Both the position numbers and the translations under genes were made by a program. A stretch of DNA of 64,000 bases, taken from NCBI GenBank assembly GCA_946548895.1, contig CAMNQF010000011.1, positions 1 to 64,000 on the forward strand, written 5' to 3'. Below are positions 48,963 to 57,546 of the stretch, in pieces. A model generated the notes under the pieces. It had not been told where the DNA came from. It was given only the letters and a program-made list of their open reading frames with translations, and did not search any database. Each line of letters opens with the position of its first letter. Within the stretch, counting starts at the first letter, position 1. This DNA comes from an uncultured bacterium (GTDB lineage Bacteria; Bacillota; Clostridia; Oscillospirales; Oscillospiraceae).

Positions 48963-49184
48963 ATGTGTTGTGGTAACAATGGTGGTTTCGGCGGGGGCTG
49001 CTGGTGGATCATCATCCTGATCCTCCTGCTGTGCTGCTGCTGCGGCGGCGGCAACAACTGGGGCGGCAATAACAACGGCTGTTGCTGCTGCTGCTGTGGC
49101 GGCAACAACAACAATAACTGCGGCTGTGGCTGCTGCTGCGGCGGCAACAACAACGGCTGCGGCTGCAACGACGGTTGTTGTTGA
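48963..49184 (+). CDS. 73-aa Cys/Gly/Asn-rich small protein
   Basis: MCCGNNGGFGGGCWWIIILILLLCCCCGGGNNWGGNNNGCCCCCCGGNNNNNCGCGCCCGGNNNGCGCNDGCC; GAGGTGA RBS. Confidence 0.75.
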   Translation: MCCGNNGGFGGGCWWIIILILLLCCCCGGGNNWGGNNNGCCCCCCGGNNNNNCGCGCCCGGNNNGCGCNDGCC

Positions 49185-49355
49185 GCCGTCGCGAGCAGCG
49201 CGGATGGAGCGGAGCGAAGGCAAAAGCCCAGGGCCCGCGTAGCGGGGCCGGGTTTTGCCTGAGTTGAAGCGAAGCCGCGCCGCGAGCAGGCGCAGCGTGA
49301 CGAGGAAGCGCGGAGCCGTCCCAAACAGGCGGGGGGCGCGCGTGAGCGCGGATCA
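49185..49355 (+). repeat. Structured intergenic repeat, copy D
   Basis: AGGCAAAA/TTTTGCCT mid stem; apical GGCCCGC-GTA-GCGGGGCC 49232-49249; tail CGCGAGCAGGCGCAGCGTGAC. Confidence 0.75.
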
Positions 49356-49374
49356 CCGCCAATACCATACCCAC

Positions 49375-49400
49375 AGGCGGAGGGCAAATGCCCTCCGCCT
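49375..49400. terminator. Strong hairpin terminator-like element between convergent genes
   Basis: AGGCGGAGGGCAAATGCCCTCCGCCT; no long T-run. Confidence 0.5.
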
Positions 49401-49403
49401 CTG

Positions 49404-49931
49404 CTACTCCTCAATCAGGACAAGCTTTACCGGCACGTCAAAGTCCTCACGGGGCACGTGGTCCGCCAGCCGCCCGGGACGGCAGATGCACACCGTGAAG
49501 CCGGGGAAATCCGCCAGCCAGCGGTCGTAATACCCCCCACCCCAGCCCAGGCGGTAGCCCTCCCGGTCCACCATCAGGTGGGGGATGAGGGCCGCGCCGA
49601 TTTCGCCTTTTTCCACCACGGGGCTGGAGCCGTCCGGCTCCGGGATGCCGAAGCGGTTGGGAATCAGCTGGTCCACATCCAGTACCTGCCGGGCCTCCAT
49701 GCCCCGGTGGGGCAGGACCACGGGCAGGGCCACCCGCTTGCCCCGCTCCAGCAGGGCACGGATGAGGGGGACGGTGTCCGGCTCCCGGCCGGTGCCGTAA
49801 AAAACCATGACGGTGTCCGCCGCCTCCACCTCCGGGAGGGCCAGAAACCGGGCAAACAGCGCCCCGGCCTCCATCTGGGGCAGGCTGGCGGCATGGCGGC
49901 GCAGCTCCGCCTTGCGCTCCTGGACCGTCAT
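49404..49931 (-). CDS. 5-formyltetrahydrofolate cyclo-ligase
   Basis: C-terminal DREGYRLGWGGGYYDRWL. Confidence 0.93.
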   Translation of the reverse strand: MTVQERKAELRRHAASLPQMEAGALFARFLALPEVEAADTVMVFYGTGREPDTVPLIRALLERGKRVALPVVLPHRGMEARQVLDVDQLIPNRFGIPEPDGSSPVVEKGEIGAALIPHLMVDREGYRLGWGGGYYDRWLADFPGFTVCICRPGRLADHVPREDFDVPVKLVLIEE

Positions 49932-50488
49932 ACGCCGGCGTAATGCAGGGCGGCGCGGACCTGGGCGGCGGCTTCGGCGCCCTTCAGCGCCTCCGCCAGG
50001 GCCAGGCCGAAGTCGAACGCCGCTCCGGGGCCTTTGCCAGTGATGAGCCTACCCGCCGCGGCGGTGGGGCGGTCCATGGCGGGGACAGCCCCGGCGGCGG
50101 ACAGCTCGCCCTCCATACCGGGGTAGCACACGCAGCGGGCCCCCTGGGGGAGCAGCCCCGCCCGGGCCAGCAGGGTGGGGGCGGCGCAGATGGCGGCCAG
50201 CCACAGGGCGGGGCCCTCCGCCGCGCGGCGGACCAGGGCCATGGCGGCCTGGGAGCCCTCGATGGAGGCCACGCCGCCCATGCCGCCGGGGAGCACCACC
50301 ATGTCGCCGTCCGTTAAGGACACGGCGTCCACGGGCAGGTCGGCCTGGACCGTGATGCCATGGGAGCCGGTGACGAGTTCCCCGCCGATGCCCGCCAGGG
50401 ACACGGGAATGTCCGCCCGGCGCAGCACGTCGGCGGTGACCAGGGCCTCGGCCTCCTCGAAGCCAGCGCCCAGCAGGATATAGACCAT
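49928..50488 (-). CDS. DJ-1/PfpI family protein
   Basis: VYILLGAGFEEAEALVTADVLRRA; AAICAAPTLLARAG. Confidence 0.92.
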   Translation of the reverse strand: MVYILLGAGFEEAEALVTADVLRRADIPVSLAGIGGELVTGSHGITVQADLPVDAVSLTDGDMVVLPGGMGGVASIEGSQAAMALVRRAAEGPALWLAAICAAPTLLARAGLLPQGARCVCYPGMEGELSAAGAVPAMDRPTAAAGRLITGKGPGAAFDFGLALAEALKGAEAAAQVRAALHYAGV

Positions 50489-50525
50489 AGAGCATCTGCC
50501 TTTCCTTAAATAATTGACGGTGGGA

Positions 50526-51248
50526 TTATTTTCCTCTGAGCCGGGCCCCGGCGGCGGACACCAGGAACAGGGGAAGCTTGGCCATGCGCCCGATGCGGGA
50601 GGGCTGCTTCACCAGCCGGTACAGCCACTCCAGCCCCAGCTTTTGGAAGGATTCCGGGGCCCGCTCCACCTTGCCCGCGAACACGTCCAGCGAGCCGCCC
50701 AGGCCGACGTACAGCCGGGCCCCGGCGGCGGCCCCGTTGGCGGCGATCCATTTTTCCTGCTTCGGGGCCCCCAGGCAGACGAACACGAGATCGGCCCGGG
50801 CCTCCCGGATGGCGTCCGCCACCGGGCCGTCCTCCTTGAAGTAGCCGTCGTGGGTCCCGCACACCGTCAAGCCGGGATAAGCCGCCCGCAGGTTCGCCGC
50901 CGCCAGCTCCGCCACGCCGGGAGCCGCGCCCAGGAGGAACAGCCGTTTTCCCGTCCCGGCGACGCGGCCCAGCAGGGCGGAGGCGAAGTCGATGCCGGGC
51001 ACCCGGGCCCGCAGGGGGCGGCCCAGGATCTTGGCGGCGTAGATGACGCCCACCCCGTCGGGGAGGACTAAGTGGGCCTTGGACAGGATTTCCGCGAATT
51101 CCGGGTCCTTTTCCGCCCGCTGGACGATCTCCGGGTTGGGCGTGACCACCAGGTGGGGCCCCTCCTCCTCCAGCAGGGCCAGGGCCCGGTCCACCGCCTC
51201 GTCCAGGGTCACGTTGTCAAAGGCCACGCCCAGCACGTCGGTCCGCAT
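50526..51248 (-). CDS. WecB/TagA/CpsF family glycosyltransferase
   Basis: TPNPEIVQRAEKDPEFAEIL; VFVCLGAPKQEKWI. Confidence 0.92.
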   Translation of the reverse strand: MRTDVLGVAFDNVTLDEAVDRALALLEEEGPHLVVTPNPEIVQRAEKDPEFAEILSKAHLVLPDGVGVIYAAKILGRPLRARVPGIDFASALLGRVAGTGKRLFLLGAAPGVAELAAANLRAAYPGLTVCGTHDGYFKEDGPVADAIREARADLVFVCLGAPKQEKWIAANGAAAGARLYVGLGGSLDVFAGKVERAPESFQKLGLEWLYRLVKQPSRIGRMAKLPLFLVSAAGARLRGK

Positions 51249-51357
51249 GGGGCATTCCTCCTCATAATGCACAACTTTCCATTTTCCTTTGGCATTTTAA
51301 CACAACCCACGGAAAAAGTCCACCCATGGTGAAAAGTATTTACAGTACGTTAAAGAA

Positions 51358-51531
51358 GAAGCGCGGAGAAGCGGCCAGCGCGGGAGCTTGGAGCGAAGTG
51401 AAGGCAAAAACAAGATTTGCGGAGCAAATCAGTATTTTGCCTGAGACGGAGGGAAAGCGACCGAGCGCCCTGGCCGTTTCGGAGCGTGACAACATCGAAG
51501 CGCGGAGAAGCGGCCAGCGCGGGAGCTTGGA
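51358..51531 (+). repeat. Structured intergenic repeat, copy B, followed by a truncated second copy
   Basis: Outer arms 51368-~51392 and ~51459-51480; mid AGGCAAAA/TTTTGCCT; apical GATTTGC-GGA-GCAAATC 51414-51430; exact 35-bp direct repeat 51358-51392 = 51497-51531. Confidence 0.82.
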
Positions 51532-51584
51532 TTGGAGCGAAAGTCCAGCCCCCGAGAATTTTACAAAAAACCGCAAATCGCCCT

Positions 51585-51612
51585 TGACACCAGCGCGTTA
51601 AAGCGTTATACT
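51585..51612 (+). promoter_or_regulatory. Promoter TTGACA-16-TATACT for the ABC transporter operon
   Basis: Direct reading. Confidence 0.8.
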
Positions 51613-51619
51613 AGCGTCC

Positions 51620-51673
51620 GTGAGCTGAAAAGCTCACTGCTTTGCGCCCATGCCGCTTTGGTGGCGCAAAGCA
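51620..51673 (+). promoter_or_regulatory. Two-hairpin 5' leader of the ABC operon
   Basis: GTGAGCT-GAAA-AGCTCAC directly followed by TGCTTTGCGCC...GGCGCAAAGCA. Confidence 0.65.
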
Positions 51674-51702
51674 GTAAAGTAAACCGTTTGGAGGAATACA
51701 GA

Positions 51703-52761
51703 ATGAAAAAGACCGCGAAATTCACCGCCCTGCTGCTGGCGCTGGTGATGTCCCTGTCCCTGGCCGCCTGTTCCAATAATCCTGGCGCGGACAACAGCGC
51801 CCCCGCCGCAAATTCCCAGCCCGCCGAGAGTACCCAGCCCAGCGCCGCCCCCGCGGAAAACAGCGCCGAGCCCGCCGGCGGCGGCAAATATGTGGTGGGC
51901 ATCTGCCAGCTGGCCCCCCATGTGGCCCTGGACGCCGCCACCGAGGGCTTCATCGACGCGCTGAATGAGAAGCTCCCCGGCCAGGTGGACATCCAGAACA
52001 AGAACGCCGCCGGCGACACCCCCACCTGCGCCACCATCATCAATGGCTTCGTATCCGACAACGTGGACCTGATTATGGCCAACGCCACCGCCCCCCTCCA
52101 GGCCGCCGCCTCCGCCACCGGCACCATCCCCGTGCTGGGCACCTCCATCACCGAGTACGGCGTGGCCCTGGGCATTGACAACTTCTCCGGCACCGTGGGC
52201 ACCAACGTGTCCGGCACCTCCGACCTGGCCCCCCTGGACCAGCAGGCCCAGATGATTAAGGACTGGTATCCCGACGCCAAGACCGTGGGCCTCATCTACT
52301 GCTCCGCCGAGCCCAACAGCCAGTACCAGGTGGACAACGTCCAGAAGTACCTGGAGGACATGGGCTATGCCTGCACCCAGTACCCCTTCTCCGACACCAA
52401 CGACATGGCCAGCGTGGTGCAGAACGCCGTGGACAACAGCGACGTGCTCTACGTGCCCACTGACAACACCGCGGCCAACAACACCGGCATCATCAACAAC
52501 ATCTGCCAGGGCGTGAAGCCCGTGTTCGCCGGCGAAGAGGGCATCTGCGGCGGCTGCGGCGTTGCCACCCTGTCCATCAGCTACTACGATATCGGCTACA
52601 AGACCGGCGAAATGGCCGCCCAGATCCTCACCGGCGAGGCCGATATCTCCACCATGCCCATTGAGTACGCCCCCCAGTTTGTGAAGAAGTACAACCCCGT
52701 CACCTGCGAGGCGCTGAACATCACCGTGCCCGACGGCTACGTGGCCATCGACGTCCAGTAA
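51703..52761 (+). CDS. ABC transporter substrate-binding lipoprotein (TrpX/COG2984-like)
   Basis: Lipobox SLAACSN; GICQLAPHVALDAATEGFIDAL; YCSAEPNSQYQVDNVQKYLE. Confidence 0.9.
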   Translation: MKKTAKFTALLLALVMSLSLAACSNNPGADNSAPAANSQPAESTQPSAAPAENSAEPAGGGKYVVGICQLAPHVALDAATEGFIDALNEKLPGQVDIQNKNAAGDTPTCATIINGFVSDNVDLIMANATAPLQAAASATGTIPVLGTSITEYGVALGIDNFSGTVGTNVSGTSDLAPLDQQAQMIKDWYPDAKTVGLIYCSAEPNSQYQVDNVQKYLEDMGYACTQYPFSDTNDMASVVQNAVDNSDVLYVPTDNTAANNTGIINNICQGVKPVFAGEEGICGGCGVATLSISYYDIGYKTGEMAAQILTGEADISTMPIEYAPQFVKKYNPVTCEALNITVPDGYVAIDVQ

Positions 52762-52848
52762 CCAGCCCGGCGTGAAACGGCGGGAAGGGCCAGGCCCTTT
52801 CCCGCCGCTTTCGCGCACTCCGGGATAACACAGGGAGGAATATCCACT

Positions 52849-53808
52849 ATGACAGGCTTTCTCAGCGCGCTGCCGGGGGCGGCGTCCCAGGGGCTCATCT
52901 GGGGCGTGATGGCCATTGGCGTATACATCACCTATAAGATACTGGACATTGCGGACTTGACGGTGGACGGCTCTTTTTGCACCGGGGGCGCGGTGTTCGT
53001 CATGCTGTTCTCCAGCGGGGTCAACGTGTGGCTGGCCATGCTGGCTGCCCTGCTGGCGGGTATGCTGGCCGGGCTGGTGACGGGGCTGCTCCACACCGTG
53101 TGCGGCATCCCCGCCATTCTGGCGGGCATCCTCACCCAGCTGGGGCTGTACTCGGTGAATATGGCCATCATGGACATGAAGGCGTCTGTGGCCCTGCCCA
53201 TCACCCAGGCGGATACCCTGGACAAGCTGCTGGTGTCCCTGCGGTTTGTCCAGGGGCCCAAGGCGGGTTATCCCGCCTGGCGGCATCCCATTGTGGTGGT
53301 GGGGCTGTTTACCGCCGTCCTCATCGCCATTTTGTACTGGTACTTCGGCACCGAGCTGGGGGCGTCCCTCCGGGCCACCGGCTCCAACCCCAATATGGCC
53401 CGGGCCCAGGGCATTGACACCGACCTGGCCAAGGTGCTGGGGCTTATTCTGTCCAATGGCATGGTGGCCCTGTCCGGGGCGCTGCTGTGCCAGTACAACG
53501 GGGCCAACGACATCAACGTGGGCCGGGGCGCCATCGTCATCGGCCTGGCCGCCGTCATCATCGGCGAGGTGCTCTTCTCCAAGGTGTTCATCAACTTCGC
53601 CCTCAAGCTGCTGGCGGTGTCCATCGGCGCCATCATCTACTATGTGGTCATCACGGCGGTGCTCAAGCTGGGCAATCTCAACGCCAACTACCTGAAGCTG
53701 CTCACCGCCCTGGTGGTGGCTGTGTTCCTCACCATCCCCTACTGGAAGGGGAAATACTTCTCCAAGCCCGTCAATCCCGCGAAAAAGGAGGAGGGCTCCC
53801 ATGCTTGA
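52849..53808 (+). CDS. ABC transporter permease (COG4120-like)
   Basis: GLIWGVMAIGVYITYKILDIADLTVDGSFCTGGAV. Confidence 0.9.
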   Translation: MTGFLSALPGAASQGLIWGVMAIGVYITYKILDIADLTVDGSFCTGGAVFVMLFSSGVNVWLAMLAALLAGMLAGLVTGLLHTVCGIPAILAGILTQLGLYSVNMAIMDMKASVALPITQADTLDKLLVSLRFVQGPKAGYPAWRHPIVVVGLFTAVLIAILYWYFGTELGASLRATGSNPNMARAQGIDTDLAKVLGLILSNGMVALSGALLCQYNGANDINVGRGAIVIGLAAVIIGEVLFSKVFINFALKLLAVSIGAIIYYVVITAVLKLGNLNANYLKLLTALVVAVFLTIPYWKGKYFSKPVNPAKKEEGSHA

Positions 53809-54595
53809 CGTACAGAACATCCGCAAGACCTTCAACCCGGGCACCGTCAACGAAAAGGCCGCCCTGCGGGGGGTGTCCCTCACCCTGAACGACGGGGACT
53901 TCGTCACCGTCATCGGCGGCAATGGGGCGGGCAAATCCACCCTGCTCAACGCAGTGGCGGGGGTGTGGCCGGTGGACTCCGGCACCATCTCCATCGGCGG
54001 GGTGGACGTGACCAGGCTCCCGGAGCACAAGCGGGCCAAATACATCGGCCGGGTGTTCCAGGACCCCATGATGGGCACCGCCGCCACCATGCAGATCGAG
54101 GAGAACATGGCGCTGGCGGCCCGCCGGGGCCAGGCCCGCACCCTGCGCCCCGGCATCACCCGGGACGAGCGGGACCACTACCGGGAGATGCTGAAAATCC
54201 TGGACCTGGGCCTGGAGGACCGGCTCACCTCCAAGGTAGGGCTGCTGTCCGGGGGCCAGCGGCAGGCGCTGACTCTGCTGATGGCCGCCCTGCGCAAGCC
54301 GGACCTGCTGCTGCTGGACGAGCACACCGCCGCCCTGGACCCCAAGACGGCGGCCAAGGTTCTGGACGCCACCGAGCGCATCGTCCAGAAGGACCATTTG
54401 ACGACCCTGATGATTACCCACAACATGAAGGACGCCATTGTCCATGGCAACCGCCTGATTATGATGTACGAGGGGCGCATCGCCCTGGACATCTCCGGGG
54501 AGGACAAGAAAAAGCTCACCGTGGAGGACCTGCTGGCCCGGTTTGGCCAGGCCACCGGGTCCGACGAGGCGGACGACAAGCTGCTGCTGGGCTGA
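53801..54595 (+). CDS. ABC transporter ATP-binding protein (COG1101-like)
   Basis: VIGGNGAGKSTLLNAVAG; LLSGGQRQALTLLMA; LLLDEHTAALDP. Confidence 0.95.
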   Translation: MLDVQNIRKTFNPGTVNEKAALRGVSLTLNDGDFVTVIGGNGAGKSTLLNAVAGVWPVDSGTISIGGVDVTRLPEHKRAKYIGRVFQDPMMGTAATMQIEENMALAARRGQARTLRPGITRDERDHYREMLKILDLGLEDRLTSKVGLLSGGQRQALTLLMAALRKPDLLLLDEHTAALDPKTAAKVLDATERIVQKDHLTTLMITHNMKDAIVHGNRLIMMYEGRIALDISGEDKKKLTVEDLLARFGQATGSDEADDKLLLG

Positions 54596-54615
54596 CACGG
54601 GGCCGCGGCAGGGAA

Positions 54616-54651
54616 AACGCGGGCGCTGGTTTTCAGCGCCCGCGTTTTTTT
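54616..54651 (+). terminator. Rho-independent terminator
   Basis: AACGCGGGCGCTGGTTTTCAGCGCCCGCGTTTTTTT. Confidence 0.9.
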
Positions 54652-54740
54652 GTTCCGCCACAGGGGCCGCGCCGCCGGGGCTTCCCTTGGGCCCTGCGAA
54701 GTGGTACAATAGGAAAAAAGGATGAGAGGGGGCGCCGGTT

Positions 54741-55979
54741 ATGTCGGTGGGCCGTCAATTTCAGATGGTGTACCTCCTGCTGGAGCGGGGCCGCATGACC
54801 GCCGGGGAGCTGGCCCGGCGGCTGGAGGTCTCCCAGCGGACGGTGCTGCGGGACGTGGACGCCCTGTCCGCCGCCGGGGTGCCGGTCTACACCACCCAGG
54901 GGGCGGGGGGCGGCGTGGCCCTGCTGGACGGCTACGTGCTGGACAAGGCCGCCTTTACCGACGAGGAGCAGCGCCAGCTCCTGACCGCCCTCCAGAGCCT
55001 GCCCGGCCAGGAGGGGGCGGAGGCGCTGACCAAGCTGTCCGCCCTGTTCCGCCGGGGGACGGAGGACTGGCTCCAGGTGAAGCTGTCCCGCTGGGGGGCG
55101 GGGGAGGCGGACAGCGAGAAGTTCCAGCTGCTCAAAAAGGCGGTGCTGGGGCGGCAGATCCTGGCCTTCGGCTACGCCAGCTCCTACGGCTCCACCCGGG
55201 CCCGCCGGGTGCTCCCCGCCCGGCTGGTGTTCAAGGGGCAGGGGTGGTACCTTCAGGCCTTTGACCTGGACCGGGAGGACTTCCGCACCTTCCGCCTGTC
55301 CCGCATCCTGTCGCCGGAGCCCACGGGGGAGGTGTTCCACCGCCGCCTGGACCCGCCGGACATCGAATTTTCCGGGGATATCCCGCCCCTGTTCCGGGTG
55401 GAGGCAAAGCTGCGGTTCGCCCCCTATATGGCCTACCGGGTGTACGACGAGTTCGACCAGAACTGCGTAACCCCTCAGCCCGACGGCTCCCTGCTGGTGG
55501 AGGCGGTGTTCCCCGAGGACCAGTGGCTGTACGGTTATCTGCTCAGCTTCGGCGCGGGGGTGGAGGTGCTCTCGCCCGACGCCCTCCGGCGGAGGCTGGC
55601 CGCGCTGGGCTGGAAAATATATTGGGCCCACGCGGGGGAACATGACACACCTTGTCAGGGTTGCGGTGCTATGATGGGACCATCCAAAACCAAGGAGGTT
55701 CCAACTATGGAAGACTACAAAGACATGAAATTCTGCCAGTCCTGCGGGATGCCCCTGGCCCCCGGCGCGGCCGTGGGCACCGAGGCGGACGGCTCTCCCA
55801 GCGCCGACTACTGCTCCTACTGCTACCAGGGGGGAAAATTCGTGGGGGAGATGACCATGGAGGAGATGATCGACTTCTGCGCCCCCATGATGGCCCAGGC
55901 CAACCCCGGCATGACCCAGGACCAGGCCAAGGCCCAGATGCACCAGTTCTTCCCCATGCTGAAGCGGTGGAGAAAATGA
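54741..55979 (+). CDS. HTH/WYL-domain transcriptional regulator in frame with a C-terminal zinc-ribbon protein
   Basis: HTH TAGELARRLEVSQRTVLRDVDAL; WYL region; from 55707 MEDYKDMKFCQSCGMPLAPGA...YCSYCYQGG with its own AAGGAGG RBS. Confidence 0.8.
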   Translation: MSVGRQFQMVYLLLERGRMTAGELARRLEVSQRTVLRDVDALSAAGVPVYTTQGAGGGVALLDGYVLDKAAFTDEEQRQLLTALQSLPGQEGAEALTKLSALFRRGTEDWLQVKLSRWGAGEADSEKFQLLKKAVLGRQILAFGYASSYGSTRARRVLPARLVFKGQGWYLQAFDLDREDFRTFRLSRILSPEPTGEVFHRRLDPPDIEFSGDIPPLFRVEAKLRFAPYMAYRVYDEFDQNCVTPQPDGSLLVEAVFPEDQWLYGYLLSFGAGVEVLSPDALRRRLAALGWKIYWAHAGEHDTPCQGCGAMMGPSKTKEVPTMEDYKDMKFCQSCGMPLAPGAAVGTEADGSPSADYCSYCYQGGKFVGEMTMEEMIDFCAPMMAQANPGMTQDQAKAQMHQFFPMLKRWRK

Positions 55980-56145
55980 GCGCGGAGAAGCGGTCAGCGA
56001 GGACGCTTGGACCGAAGCGAGGCCGAGCGCAGGGCGGCTATGCCGCCCCAGACCAGGCCGAGACGGAGGGAAAGCGTCCGAGCGTCCTGACCGCTTCGAA
56101 GCGTGACAGCGAGCGCGGAGCCGTCGTGAGCGGCGCGGATGGAAT
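55980..56145 (+). repeat. Structured intergenic repeat, copy C
   Basis: Outer GAAGCGGTCAG(CG)AGGACGCTTGGAC pairs with GTCCGAGCGTCCTGACCGCTTC; apical GGGCGGC-TAT-GCCGCCC 56032-56048. Confidence 0.85.
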
Positions 56146-56196
56146 AGAACAAACAAGAGCCCCCAGACTCTGTCCGGGGGCTCTTGCTTGCCGGAT

Positions 56197-57384
56197 TTAC
56201 TCCACCGTGTTCAGGGTTTGGGGGTCAAAATTCATAGACACCATGCTGTCGGACAGGCTGATGAATTCCGTCACCTCGAACTCCACCACGGACACGCGGT
56301 CCCGGAGGGTGAACGCGCACTGCACCTCCGATTCCGCCCCCGGCCGGATGCTGCGGGAGGCGGTGCCGGAGTCATAGCCGGGGGTGTTTCGGGAGTAGAC
56401 CACGGCCCGGTCGATCTGCACGCCGTTCTGGAACGCCTTCTCCGAAAGGGCGGCCAGGGCGCTGACCGTCTCGTCGCTGTTGTTGGCCCAGGTGTATGTG
56501 ATGATGATGGCCGGGTTGCCCTCGAAGTCGTCGGCAATGAAGGCGTCCTGAATCTCCACGTGGTAGTCGCCCAGGTCGCCGGAGCTGGTTCCGGCGGGGG
56601 GCTCGGAGGGACTGCCGGAGGGGCTTCCAGAGGGGGAGGGAGAGGCGGACGGCGCGGGGGTGGGCGCGGCGGAGGCCGCCGGGGCGCTGGGGGAGGCGGA
56701 GGGCGCGGGGGCTCCGCTGCCCCATCCCCCCCGGAAGGTGAGGAAGATGATGATGCCCGCGATAAAGACCAGCGCGGTGCACGCCGCAGCGACGATGGCC
56801 GTCCGGCCCGGCTGGGGCCCTCCGTCCTCGTCCTCCAGCTCGGGGGGCAGGATGGGGGCGCGGTTGATCAGCGCGGTGACCGCCTGCTTCAGGTAGTTTT
56901 TGGCGTCGCGTTCCGGCAGGGCGTCGATGACGGCCTCCCGCTTTTTGGGGCTGTGCTCCAGAATGACGGACCGAAGGGTGGGCACCTCGGGCGCGTCGGG
57001 AGCGCCGAAGCCGTCCGCCTCCGGGCCGGCGGAGGGCCCGTCTTCACTGAAATAGGAGACGAAGAAATCCACCACCGCCAGGGCGGCGCACAGCAGGCAC
57101 CAGAGTGCCCAGAGCAGCAGGCTGTCATAAGTACCGAACATGGTGAACCCCACCAGGGAGCCCACGCCGTACAGGCAGATCATGGCGATATCGGCGGCCA
57201 TGCTGCCCCGGCTGGAGGCGATGGAGACGGCCCCGCCCGCCAGCAGCATGGCGGCCACGGCCATCCCGGCGCCGCCGGTGGACTGGCCGGTGATGTGGAG
57301 CAGCCCGGCAAAAAAGGACGGAAACGCCACCAGCGCGGCGATGGCGATGGACAAAACGCCGGATAGGATCTTCCAAATTCTCAT
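56197..57384 (-). CDS. Membrane protein with C-terminal DUF5067-like domain
   Basis: MRIWKILSGVLSIAIAALVAFPSFFAG; C-terminal GDYHVEIQDAFIADDFEGNPAIIITYTWANNSDE. Confidence 0.8.
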   Translation of the reverse strand: MRIWKILSGVLSIAIAALVAFPSFFAGLLHITGQSTGGAGMAVAAMLLAGGAVSIASSRGSMAADIAMICLYGVGSLVGFTMFGTYDSLLLWALWCLLCAALAVVDFFVSYFSEDGPSAGPEADGFGAPDAPEVPTLRSVILEHSPKKREAVIDALPERDAKNYLKQAVTALINRAPILPPELEDEDGGPQPGRTAIVAAACTALVFIAGIIIFLTFRGGWGSGAPAPSASPSAPAASAAPTPAPSASPSPSGSPSGSPSEPPAGTSSGDLGDYHVEIQDAFIADDFEGNPAIIITYTWANNSDETVSALAALSEKAFQNGVQIDRAVVYSRNTPGYDSGTASRSIRPGAESEVQCAFTLRDRVSVVEFEVTEFISLSDSMVSMNFDPQTLNTVE

Positions 57385-57546
57385 GTCGGGGGACCTCTCT
57401 CTACTTCTGATGGTGTGGCCGGACTGTATTAATTCAGTATACCACAGGCCCGCCGGAAATGGAAGGAGATTTTTCATCCGCTCCCTTGCGGCCCGGCGCG
57501 GAAAGGGGTATAATGGGTCAGATATGAGAAAAGGAGCGTGCCCGCT

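Noticed and set aside
51326-51601. 91-aa ORF over repeat copy B
   Set aside because: Translation of a structured repeat (ERDNIEARRSGQ...); no RBS or homologous domain.
6823-56145. CRISPR or MITE explanation for the dispersed repeat
   Set aside because: Copies are single, far apart, strongly diverged with conserved pairing, no regular spacers, and no transposase or evident target-site duplications seen.
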